From Ciona savignyi (taxonomy: Eukaryota; Chordata; Ascidiacea; Phlebobranchia; Cionidae), in contig CH001698.1 of the NCBI GenBank assembly GCA_000149265.1, positions 158,098 through 222,097 of the forward strand: a DNA stretch of 64,000 nt. The letters are read 5' to 3'. Under the pieces are notes generated by a model. It did not search any database and had not been told where the DNA came from. It saw only the letters and a program-made list of their open reading frames with translations. Below are positions 13,264 through 25,122 of this stretch, one piece after another; position 1 is the first letter of the stretch; each line of letters begins with the position of its first letter. The position numbers and the translations under genes are program-made.

Positions 13264-14795
13264 CTTTAGAAATTTCAGATGTACTTTTACCGTAAATAAT
13301 AATTTTTATCTGGAACTGTAGAGTCTGGAACTGTAGACTTAGTTAAAACACTGTAAGCTTAGTTTAAAGCGATTTCAAATGTCGTAGTAGTGCTAAACAT
13401 TATAAATAACGTTTTCTGTAACTAAATCTCCACTTACACTAACAAAACCAAATATCTATATGATACACCCAGGTTAAGATGTCCAAATGTGTTTAAGATA
13501 CGCTTGATGCACATGATAGGGGATAGGGTTTGGCCTTTCATGACGTTTAAGGGCCCCGGTGCCCCTCTAATTCCTTTGTATACCCATGACATTTGGATCT
13601 ATTTATACTCAATAGTACGAAACTTTCGAAATATGCCGTCTAAACTATACTTGTTTTAAGGGTATATGTTTAAAACATCTAAACTTATTAGGTCCTTTAA
13701 TAGCTTATTATTATTTTCAGACCCATAAACTAGTATGGTTGTTTCCCATTATATATACAGTGGACCATAATAGACATATTTTTTAATTTTTTATGTCAAT
13801 TACTGTTTATGTCATTTAATTCTTTCTTAAACTATCCTTTATTTTCCAATGTGTTGTTCGGAATATTTGTCATTTCATCTTTTGGAGTTCCATTAAATAT
13901 ATTGATTATACGTTCACGGTCATGAATTTATTTTATATTCAATAGATTTCCTCTCATTCTATCGAACCGGCCATGGTGTAATGGTTTTGTTTGGTCCACG
14001 CCTTCAAGGTGATCCAAAATAGATGTATTAATTGAAAAGATGTTTTGAACTTAACGTCCATTGCTTACTCACTATGTAAGTATTCACGTACAGTTCGTCG
14101 TTCAGGTTTTGGACGTCAATACACATATATTAACGCCTCTTTATTTCTAGCAGACATTGACGCATATAGTACGCCTCTAAAATCTTGAGTTATGTAAAAT
14201 GTACCCACGTTTGTAAAACCAAGTTAATTCAGACGGTAAAGTAAATTTTATATAACATAGGGAAATCTCTCACTGACTTTATGCGATAAAATTGTTTTAA
14301 AAATAAGTTTTGTGTTATACAATAGTAGTAGATAACCACTATTGTCTGGCCAAATATAGCTTATTAGGTTAGTAAGTTTCCAGTTACGGAAATGCATGAT
14401 TTTCTTCTATGCTGTCCTTCAAACCTTTTGATTGCTGTTCTTTACAAAAATTAGTGCTACTTTTCAAATTATACACATTAAGACAAACCAATGGTAATCA
14501 TTAAATAATATTAAATATTATACATGGGAGGTATGTCATTCAATTTGCCATAAGTTGTTTTGATTATATACTAATCGTCGTACGTACTTTGGGCTAACAC
14601 GATGATCGCGATATTTTATTTATTTTAGCGGCTTGGGTCAAACCTATCAATTGATAAATGCATAAATTATGTATGTACAGTACCCCCACAGCACGACCGT
14701 GTTTTGTTGGTTCACCATATGGTATACTAATCTACTTTTGCTCTTTACTGCTACTGCGTGGATGATATTTTTTTAATTTTTCTCCACGACCCGAA

Positions 14796-14910
14796 ACGGT
14801 CGTGTGGCCAAATGGTTAACGTCACCGATACATATACCGACTCTTATACAAAAAACGGTCCTGGTGACGAGCCCATCATGGGTTCGAAACTTAGCCCGGT
14901 AAAAAAAATT
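14796..14910 (+). mobile_element. tRNA-like SINE, family B, copy 1
   Basis: The head reads acggtcgtgtggccaaatgg, like a Pol III A box. Downstream comes a B-box-like GGTTCGAAAC at 14881-14890, then an A-rich end. Four further copies occur in this window (37862-37974, 39878-39986, 40014-40121 and the split copy at 59195/60992), sharing the middle segment with 'gatacatataccgactcttat' or its variants. Confidence 0.75.
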
Positions 14911-15822
14911 TATATATTTTTATTTTTTATTTTTTATAATAGGTTTGTTATTATAAAATTGACATATGTATTTCTTCATTTTTCGTTCGATATTGAATAT
15001 TATCTTGACCGTTCAAATTGCTTGGCAAACATATTGCCATGGTGCTCGAAATAAACAAAGTTAGTCTAGTTGTTAATTTTTAATATTTTCTTTTTAATTA
15101 TGTTTATATGCACATTATTTAGTATAGCCTACTTAGCTATTACACCCGACAGGCTTTTTCGTAGGTTTGGTACGGAAAGAATTATTTTCATGTCCAAATT
15201 TCTTGTCAAAATGACTACCAAAAGTCCGATTTTTACCGCGTCTACGCAACACTTACATTCATATGTTTGCGGAGCATTTATCCAGTCACCTTTATCTTTG
15301 GCTAAAAACAATCGAGTACACATTTTTTTTGGATTTATTATATAATGACACAAGGGCACGGCAGTGCTAAATAGTAGTGAATCAAACTACACATTTTTGT
15401 TTATACGGGTGTGCCCTGAACTACTGTTATAACTTGATTTATTGGAGACCACAATACAGATCAATTGATACTTTATAGGATATAGAGTTGTGACGCTGAT
15501 GCACATCTAAGAGTAAATAGGATCCTAGCTTAGTTTCAATATCAAATGATCGCTGTACAGTTTTCTCGTCGTCGGGATTAAAGGCATGTGCGTATTACTT
15601 AATTATTATTATTTTATAACAAACAGGAACTAACATTCTTGTCGGACACATATTTCTTGACAAATAGATTTAATTGAGTTTAAGTAAATACGAATATATA
15701 ACGATTGAAAACTATTAGTTATGCAACATATATGAATATATAAGACTACATATTTATATATAAGATTGTTTTGAAAATTTGTCATAAACTAGTAAACAAT
15801 ATGCCTTAAATTTCATCGTGGG

Positions 15823-15840
15823 AGATTCATAATTATGTGA
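15823..15840 (-). promoter_or_regulatory. 3' UTR element conserved between genes B and C
   Basis: The plus-strand text agattcataattatgtga begins about 33 nt beyond the gene B stop. Gene C has agattcataatcgtgtga at 25069-25086, at nearly the same distance from its stop. Surrounding 3' UTR sequence is less similar. Confidence 0.4.
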
Positions 15841-15872
15841 TATACCGGAAACTTAAAAATGCACTGGAAATG

Positions 15873-18800
15873 TTAAGTAGATATCGCATGAGTGTTTACG
15901 TGGCTTAATTGGTAATCTTTTGTGCTAACATTTCGCTTGCGGTAGAAAAATGCTAAGGCCAACGCGGTGATGAGCACGACAACAAGGCAGCCAAGACCGA
16001 TCAGAACGTAAAGCGTGGTTTTATCTTCTGTTTTTGTAATGTTGTTGTCGTTCGGCTGCACTGGTGTGTTTGCTGAAATCAAATCTACGTTTAATATGGT
16101 TCAAATCTCAATAAATTTATCTCTTTATTGTGAAATAACACTTTACCTGGCACGCAAATTCCAGCGTTGTTTTTGTAAGTGCCAGTACCACACCAACATA
16201 CTTCAGCCTGGATGACTTGGTCAATCACACATGCTCCCGCCCCACAATCTTTGGTGCACTTGTCATCTGAAAAATGTACATACCACGTTAGGTGGTTTAG
16301 CTCAATGACCTGTTTGCTTACAAACCAAGTAGCCATTTTAAAATGCTTCTTACCATAAGCGCGGACAAGGGCAAACGTTGCAGAACCGCTGTTTAAAACA
16401 TCTCTCGCTTGGCGGATTCTCAAAGTAATTGTCGACCGTTTACGTCTTCCAGATGCACACTGTGTCGGGAAATGTAGATGTAAGGTTTGAACGCTATGAA
16501 TATAACATATAATGTTAGGTAACAATATTATATCCTAGTTTCTATGCGTATCTATATTTAAGAGAATTAACTAGCCTTCACGCCATTGTTTCTTGTCTCG
16601 CTGTACAGTTTTGTAAGTGTTAAGCAGAGCTAAATAAAGGTGTTCTTTGTGTAGTTATTGATTAATTAGTTGAGAATAGTTTTCCAATGTAGGAAGGTAT
16701 GTAATCTTTTTAAACACAAATGTTTACGCTATTAGGTTTAAATCACATACCCAAACTTTTGTTAAAACAAGAATGGTTTTGTGTGTGAATTTCAAGTTCA
16801 ATTTACATGAGGTTAACTTGCATTGCAGAATTACCCAAACGATCAATATACCCTTATAATACGTACAGTTGGTGCGCAAACGGAAGATGCTGATTCGACA
16901 CAGGTAGCCACTTGGAAGTTGTAAACTGTGGATGAACCGGATGAAAAGAACAGTGCTGGCACTTTTGCAACAGCTTGACTGCTGATGCCTTGGCTAATAA
17001 GACCAATGAGACTTTCCAAACCAGGTAAAGTCGGATTTGGAGCAATGCAGCTCCCCCTGTTCGAATTAAGTTGATTTTAAATTTAAAAGACGATAATTCA
17101 TGACAAGTACATTAATAGTTACTTACGTGACAAGCGCAACTGAATTTGAGTTGTCGCTGGCTTCTGCCGTGATACTTTCTATAACTAGCTTTACATTCGA
17201 AGCCAGACTTTGTGTTGAACCAATCTATAAATAAAATATAAATATTTTAAGATTATTTCATAAAAATGTTATTTAAACCCTAACTGTTTACCCTTGCAAA
17301 AATCGCAGTATTCGTTGTCACAGGGCCATTTACTCTATTGGCGAAGGCAACATCGAAAAACGGTTCGACAACAAAATCCACATTCACTCCCACTCCAATG
17401 TCAATAGCCGGCTGCTCGATTTCTCTGTTATTAGATAATGAAGATTACTCTAGAATGTCTAGATGATCACCGATTTTTTATTGGGAACTATTAACATATT
17501 AGCAACTTATTACATATATGTGTTTCTTTGAAGATATAACATGCAAATAAAACCAAAAACTTCCTAGATCTGCACAAATTGATATTCTATAGTGTAAGTT
17601 CCAGGTGAAAGTAAACTTACGATCGAGTTGCGTTAATGCTTAATGATACGTTTAAGCTTGCTGGAAAGTTACACTGAACGGGAATGTTCACAAATTGCCC
17701 AAATACAACCGTTGCTGATTCGTTGATATTAGTTAGATTCCAAGAGTATGTTAGAATTGTGGATGTCGTCTGTAAAGCACAAAAAGTAAATTGAAATGTT
17801 ATTCACTAATTCAAAATAAATAAGCGTTTAGTATGTTATGACCGAATATGTATTAAAATCTTACTGAAACTACAGGATCGCATTGTCCGGTGAAGGTGTG
17901 ATAGTCGCCCACTGTAGTTCCCAAACAGCTGCCCAAAGTCAACGTTGTTACATCGATATTCAAGTTAGTAAAGTATGGTGCGTAGGTTTCCAAGGAAATT
18001 TCGCCTTGTGTGCAGTTAAAGGAAGTTGGCAGATCTGGAATTGAGATAAATTATTATAAAAATTTCGTTTTCCGCAGAATTAATTTTGAAGCACTCAGTG
18101 GTTTATTTGGACACGTACCGCACACCACCCCGTTGGCTAAACCGGTAAGACTTGATTTATCGGCGTGGGTAGCTTGGCAGGTGCATGTGAAGCTTCCATT
18201 TGTGTTAGCGCAAGTTGCGTTCGTCGAGCAGTTACCATAGTTGGTCGTGCATTCGTCGTAATCTGTAAATGTTTGTTACTAGACAACATATGATTTCGCA
18301 TAATATGTTAGATCCAACCTCCAATTGAGTCAATGGGTTTGGTGTTGATTATCGTTACGATTGTAAGCGAATTGAATCGGGCCTGCAGTTCATCACTCGT
18401 GTCGCTCACACCCACAAAGATTATTATGATTATGTAGTTGGTGTTGCTTGCTGTGCCGCTTACAGCTTCAAGAGTGACAGACAATCCAGTTGCGTTGTAA
18501 CCAAACGTGGTGGAGTTTACCAATTCGTCCAAAATGCTTGGTATCTTAGAGAAAAAAAATTGATGAAATACAAATTCGCACATTGTGTTGGCGAAATGGA
18601 CGCTCAGATCGATGTGTAAACTTACGGCTGTTTGAATCGCAGAGTTTCGGTTTGCCACGGTTGCCCCTGTTGCGTCTTCTTGTGTAACCATCTGTCCTCT
18701 AAATTCGTACGAGTGAATCAAACCTAAAAAAAATTGGTCGTTTTATTTTCGAAAAAAAACAGCTCCACCTTATATCTTCATTTCACTCACCAGTGCAACT

Positions 18801-21733
18801 AAACCCGTTTCCCACAGAGGGCGAATTGCAACTACACGTGAAACTGCCAGCTGTGTTAGTACAAGTGGCATCTGCGTGGCACGGTGAAGCCAAACATTCA
18901 TTCACATCTGTTGTAACATTAAAAGAATATGCATTAGATTTATTGCTTTGTCCCTAGATTTTTATTTCCGCACTTACCACTACATGTAACCCCATTGCCT
19001 GTGTATCCATTGTTGCAGGCACACGTAAAACTACCTACTGTATTGGTGCAAATTGCATTCGTGTCACAGGGGTTACTTAGACATTCGTCCACATCTATAG
19101 AAACAAAAAATATTAACAATGACACTTTTAGACCGATTAAGCTATTGGAAAACGATTTAAAATAACGCAATAACTGCAATTATCACCTGCACGTAAGTTT
19201 AAATTGACTTACCATCGCAACTCACAGGATCGGTTGCAGCGTTTTCCACATATCCAGAATTGCAAGCACAAGAATGGGAACCCAATCCATCATTGCATGT
19301 TCCACGACCACTGCATGCGCTTGCTCCCAAGTGTGCGCACACATCAAAATCTGAGATTATATTACGTTATCAAAAAACTGATATACATAAACACAAACCA
19401 AACAGTTGAAAAGTGAAGGTAATTGTAAATGAAATACCCGTGCAGGTGGTTCCGCTGCCAGTAAAATCCGTCTTGCATGTACAAGTAAAACTTCCGTTTG
19501 TATTAGTACACGTGGCGTTTCCGTCACAGTTATTGGCTGGAGTAGTGCATTCGTCAATATCTGTCAATCAAATATTCTTCTAAATGATTTGAGATATGAT
19601 TGGTATAGCGCAGCGGTTCCCAAACTAAAGGAGGGAGCCGCGAGACTTTGCCAGGGGCGCCGCGAAAGCATGCGGAAGTTGCTGCATTTATTGTTTTTTT
19701 TTCACAATTTTTTTATTTGCTCACTAACATGGCATTGTTTTCGAATAATGGTTTGTCAAATAACTGCTTTGCATAAATTGACTGTTCGTCACTTTAGTAG
19801 TTTAGTGAATAGTTTTAAAGAGTATGAATAGTTATCCAAATGCATGTCATAGTCTGGATATACAATATACAATACATGCAGTTTAAACATTTTGGCTTTA
19901 TGAGGGAGCCGCAAGGTTTAATAAGTTTACAAAAGGCGCCGCCAACAAAAAAAGTTTGGGAACCGCTGGTATGGCGCATTACTGCCAATTGACAGTTTAC
20001 TATTTCGTAAACGGTAATCATATTAGTCGACGAATGTGAGGAACTATTCAAATCTCATGAGCGTTACATAACTAGGTGTGGTTAGCAAATTGTTCTTTGT
20101 TGGTCAAATGAACCGTATATTGACTTGCGATGTGCAGCTAACAACGCTGCTCACTTCATTGGTCGACAATACAACGTACATATACATATAAAAATATAGG
20201 AATGTATAAGGCTGTGAGAATGGCATTAAATAAATATAATGAACGACGCTTTAAGGTGCGTAAAATACAAACCATGACGAACTACATTGCCTGTTTAAAA
20301 CTTGGACCGATAATGGAAAAATTAGGAAACATGGCTTTTTGCCTTACCGTCACACGTTGGTGATCCTGCCGCATTAAACTGATAACCCGAAGGACAGGTA
20401 CATGTATACGAGCCAGCTGCATTAACACAAGTGCCAGGAGAACATGAGGACCCAGTACTTGTGGCACATTCATCAATATCTGTCATTAAATATTTTTCAA
20501 CGAGGGATTTATCACTTGAATTAAATTATCACTTGAAAATTTCATACGACTTTCTTAGTTCTTGTCCGTACAATTTATAAAATATAAATATTTTTTTAAT
20601 TTTGGCGGAATAATCAGTAAGGCTGAATGACTTATGCCGGTTTATTTTGTTTTTAAACCAGCACAAACACCGCGTTTGAGGACCGACCCATTTAAAACAA
20701 AAATTCGAAAGACGCTAGATGCGCAAAATTTTACTAATTTTGTTATTAAAGTATGGCTATTTTATATATTTGGACGTTGTCAACGGCTAAATAAATATAA
20801 ATTCATTGCTTGGTATAGCAAATGATTTTTTTAATATTCTAGAGATGTCTCTGGTTGGTTAGTGCATCGCCTTTTAGCCGGCTGTGGGTACAAAACTGGT
20901 CGCCAGCGAGTCGTCGGTTGCAAGGCAACTCCTGGACTTTTCCCGAGCATCGGGGAATGACAGGTTCTACCAATTAAAGGAACGTATAAATCACACACAA
21001 CACACTGCAATAGCGCCAGTAACCCGACGATGGGCGCGAGGTAATCTCAAGATTACCAGTATTACGATTACCCACAGTGCGCTGATACCTGGACAAGAAG
21101 TTCCATCCGGTGTGACTGAATTTGTGCTGATCGGGTCATTGAAACTGGTAGTGCTGGCGGTTTGGTTATAACCAGAAGAGCAGGTACATTGAAAAACTGA
21201 AGGGGAAACCACAACGCAGGATGCTTCACTTGCGCATGGATAGGTGTCGGTTGATGTAGAATTTTGCCACAATGCTAAACCCGCATCGCAAGGGTTGGTG
21301 ACTGGAAAGAAAATCGTTTACGTAATGTTGTGCGACTTTTAGTGTGATTTACCATTTGCAGTTCCTGACACCGAATTCATAGCTGAGTAAACATTTCCAA
21401 CATTTTCGGCACCACTAGCAACTCCAAATGTGGATGAAGTTGTAGGGCCGGTGGAAACCGTGATCTGGTATAAGTACAAAACTGAAAAACAACATTAGGT
21501 AATTTGGAGCAACTCCACACGTTTATTTAAAGGCCAACGAAGTTAAAAATTTAGCAAACAAACCTTTTCAAAATTAACTAACATCCAACATTTCATATAC
21601 AGTCAGATGCAAATGCTCTTTAAACTAAAACCATTATTTTTTATGCAATACCTGAATTAACATCTACAGCTAACGACAGTACAATTCCTGATGACAGCAA
21701 GAGCAGCCCGAAGAAGAACGACGACAAAAACAT
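15873..21733 (-). CDS. EGF-ZP membrane protein, gene B (vitelline-coat type)
   Basis: Nineteen exons: 21652-21733, 21353-21481, 21089-21301, 20348-20479, 19438-19560, 19213-19350, 18978-19094, 18791-18907, 18626-18723, 18319-18544, 18119-18262, 17865-18034, 17621-17769, 17292-17424, 17127-17224, 16867-17056, 16354-16459, 16147-16266, 15873-16072. The sum is 2685 nt (894 aa) and all phases match. Order: signal peptide (1-27), N-terminal domain, six EGF-like repeats (about 71-350), SEA-like region (351-458), one EGF (459-506), ZP domain (507-753), a furin-type site CASGRRKR with RRKR at 758-761, a Cys-rich module (789-828), a membrane segment (about 849-873) and a tail ending [12 protein letters not shown] modules polymerise into extracellular matrices, and cleavage between ZP and anchor normally releases the ectodomain. 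This order resembles ascidian HrVC120. The SEA assignment is tentative. Confidence 0.88.
19611..19968. mobile_element. hAT-type MITE in gene B intron 4-5 region
   Basis: The ends are CAGCGGTTCCCAAACT and, inverted, AGTTTGGGAACCGCTG, a terminal inverted repeat typical of hAT transposons. Flanks are gtatagcg (19603-19610) and gtatggcg (19969-19976), an 8-bp target duplication with one mismatch. The 358-bp body has no convincing transposase frame, so it is non-autonomous. Confidence 0.88.
20848..21058 (+). mobile_element. tRNA-derived SINE, family A, copy 1
   Basis: A SINE relic in gene B intron 3, antisense to the gene and ending about 30 bp from the exon 3 donor. It keeps the tRNA-like head (ggttggttagtgcatcgcc) and the shared 3' part (cactgcaatag...gtaacccgacgatgggcgcgaggt). 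The central CTTGGGCAAGG segment of other copies is lost here. Confidence 0.7.
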
Positions 21734-24700
21734 TCTTTTGATTGTCTTATATATTATCTTAATGTATAATTAACAAAAATATTCAACGTTTAAACGTTCA
21801 CCTAAAAATATAACAGTTCAGTATTTTCCAAGTCCAACGTTACGAAGTCGAGAAAATGCTAATGCGAAAGCAACAGCCGCAATTGCAACATTACTACTTT
21901 GACGTCCATATTTATACCTAGTTGCCAGGTGTTTTTTCATGGTGTTGGGTGTAAAAGAATCTAAGAAAATTTTCCAAATTACCGACATTGCTATTTTCGT
22001 GTTCTCTTATACATTAAGGAAATCGCACTAAACATTTACCCTTTCTTCTCCCACGGAACCAGCCATATCAACTCGCGAAAAAGAAAGAAGGTATCAGCAC
22101 CTGCGTCACATTTACACTTGTCTATTTATATACTTGGTTCTGTAGGTACAGTTAAATAGTAGTATCACGAATAAAGTATTTTGTGAATGACATTTGATTT
22201 ATTTATAATTAATAGTTTTTTTATCAAAGTAAAGGTTTACTATGGTATTTTTTCACATTGTTTTAAATGCCTGATTTAATATTTTAAATGCCTGAAAGGG
22301 CTTCATTGTACAATAACTACGTGGTGCTACTTATGCATGTACGATTGCAAATACGACGTAACATGAACCTTTACTGTCACACTTTATCGTTTAAATTCGT
22401 AATTGCTTGACAAAAAATTAAGACATATTTTATGTTCTTGTTGGTGTTAAACGTATTATGTTCATCAAACCCACTGTGGGAAAATGACCTGAGACCCATA
22501 AAATTCAGCTTGCAAAATCATAAAGTCTACAGTTTAACTATGGTTTTGTAATGCGCATGTTTTTTTTGTGCAATGTTGCAATCATTTACCGCAAAACTTT
22601 TATTTGAGAGCTGTATTTTTAACCCTTCTCTTATAGTAGTGTTATAATGGAGATGGTGTTTAATTATAGAGGTCGCCGCTTTATTTTTTGACTATAGCTG
22701 GTCAGAATTTTGAGAAGATAAATTTATGTAATAAAAAGAAAAAACATCTTACACAGTTAACATCTAACATCTAAAAAATCACTTGGAAAATAAAGTGTTA
22801 TGTCTATTATATTGGTACAGGTGGCGTTCAACCAGAGGTTAAGACTCTATGTTTAACCGTTTTTTAAAAGTGGCATTTTTTAGAGGTGGTGTTTAAATAT
22901 AAATCAACGGCAAGTTCTTTTTTGAGTTTATATATCATGCATCGTTTACGGACAATTTTCATCTTACCGCTTTGTGCTTATTTTTAAGCCCATGTTATAT
23001 TTCATATTAAAGTCAAACATAGAAAATTGTGGTATCATGCCAAATGGTAGATCTATGATTATGAAAAGTATTGGCACGACACAGCTTGTTATGCACAAAT
23101 CGTAAGCTCCCGCTTATAGAGCATTTCACGAAAATCCTTAACAATAACAACACGATTGTCCTTTTATAAAGGCAATTAGCGTTTGAAGTTTAATGGGTAG
23201 TATATTCTTATGAAAATTTCGTAATTTTTTATCTCTCACTGTAGACTTTTTCTTAAATTTCAAAAAGAATTCAAAAAAGGGATTTTTTAGTTTAGTTTTA
23301 ACATTTGCAGATATGAACAAGTAACGCGCCTTTTCCCAACATCAGTAACGTGCGTTTGCGTCGTCATTCAGCCCAACGTTATTCTAATAGCGTATACTGA
23401 GCAAGATAAAATTGTAGAAAAAAATTCATACAGAATGATAAGCACTTCAATGCATATAAATTTAGTTAAAACAAGTTTATTTTTCACGTTTTCAATGAAG
23501 CAACAAGTATTTTTTTATTATTATTTCTGTGGTTTCTTTGTGTATTGTTGAACCTATTTAAGATTGTCAAATTTTCCGATGTAAGAATTATTGTTCTTTT
23601 AGAGACAATTCAACCATATACGGAATTTTGGGATAGGCCAAGGCGCTTGCAAATAAAATTTGTTAGTGATTCAGTTACCCAAATCTTCCTGAATTCAATG
23701 TTTACTTTTTTTAATTTTGTACAATAGAACATATCCTATGCCCGTTTAAAATAACAACATTTCTGGGTTTATCTCTGCTAAGATGATCGTTTAGTTGGTA
23801 ATATGTCTTCTTTACTGAATTATTAATTGGTTACCTTATATCCTAAGGAAATTTAGCTAAAACTTAAAAAAATATTGTACTTGCACCAGATAGTTCTGAA
23901 TGCTCTTAAATTAAATCATGATAGCAATCCCAATCCCAACTGCTGGCTGCACTTGTCAGAGGCAAAAGCTCACAGTCGCTGTTAATTTTTATCAACGGCA
24001 ATAGCTTTTAACGGCGAGAAACATTTGCTTAAAGTGCTGTAGGGTTCTGTCTATGGTAATATCAAAGCATAGGAAAAAAACTCTTAACTAATTATCGTGT
24101 TTTTGATTAACTGACTTCCGATAAAAATGACCAGTTTTTGTTACAAATAAATAAACTCCTATTTTATTGTAATTAATGGTTTCTCCAGAGAAAATTAAAA
24201 CGTTTTAGTATTAACATTAGTCTTATACGAAGTCATAGACAATGGTATATCGACCACGCACTTGCCATTTTGTTCCAGGGCATATAGACCATAAAATATA
24301 AAGAAAATTTACCACTTATTAAGGTTTATTCTTAAATGTGTAAATGTAGCAATAGATCTAAAGTGGGTATAATGCTTATTATAAACTTTCGACCATTGTC
24401 AAAAGTTGTGTTTTAGACATAATCGATTTTTTACGAACAAATTTAAATAAAATCATAAATTCACTTATCTATTGAATGACTTTCAGTACACAACAGCTTT
24501 GACACGCGAGTGAGGACCCATGGTATTCTTACGATTAACAAGTTTCTGGCCGTAGTGCTTGCTATACAGAGACTGTTTGTTTTTCACACCTAGCGATGTA
24601 AAAACTCATCAAATGCTTTGTAGTAGTTGCATGTAATTATATACATGTGCATCATCGAAATTTAAAGTTTGTCAGAGAAGTAATATGACACATTTGGCTT

Positions 24701-25122
24701 TTATAAATGAAGGATAGCGCTTGGAAACAGTACGATAGTACAGGTTTAACTTAAATTTCATCCTTAAATGTGTCTTGTGTCTCGTCGTCATTTTTTCAGT
24801 ATCCTTGGTAAAAGTTACAGGTCGAATATCAAGTACATAAAGTACCGGCTGTTGGTCCTTGAAATTGGAGTACTCCCCTTTCTTGTGTTGTAGAATGATT
24901 GCTTATGGTTGCACGAGTTATTTTAAAGCAAATTAGATATAGAATATAATTTGAAAGCATGCATAGTACGGGTATAAATTCTAATTCACGCCTGGATATA
25001 TGAAATAACTACAAGACGCTCTCTAATAAATTATTTCGTTTTCAGTCCCACACTAATTTTCGTCGTGTAGATTCATAATCGTGTGATGGACTGAGAACCA
25101 TACTGGAATGCCGTTGAACCAA
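21734..25122. other. Intergenic region between genes B and C
   Basis: A 3.4-kb AT-rich gap holding the 5' flank of gene B and the 3' UTR of gene C. Short ORFs (for example 23138-23320 and 23545-23727) show no domain-like sequence or coding structure. No transposon ends were recognised. Confidence 0.4.
25069..25086 (-). promoter_or_regulatory. 3' UTR element shared with gene B
   Basis: The plus-strand text agattcataatcgtgtga matches 16 of 18 bases with 15823-15840 and sits about 37 nt past the gene C stop. It may be a conserved mRNA element or simply remaining paralogue identity. Confidence 0.4.

Larger units (their letters stand above)
13264..15872. other. Intergenic region between genes A and B
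   Basis: This holds the putative promoter and 5' UTR of gene A, and the 3' UTR of gene B at its far end. One tRNA-like SINE lies at 14796-14910. The short ORFs around 14758-15345 overlap that SINE or low-complexity AT sequence and have no domain-like content. Confidence 0.4.
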
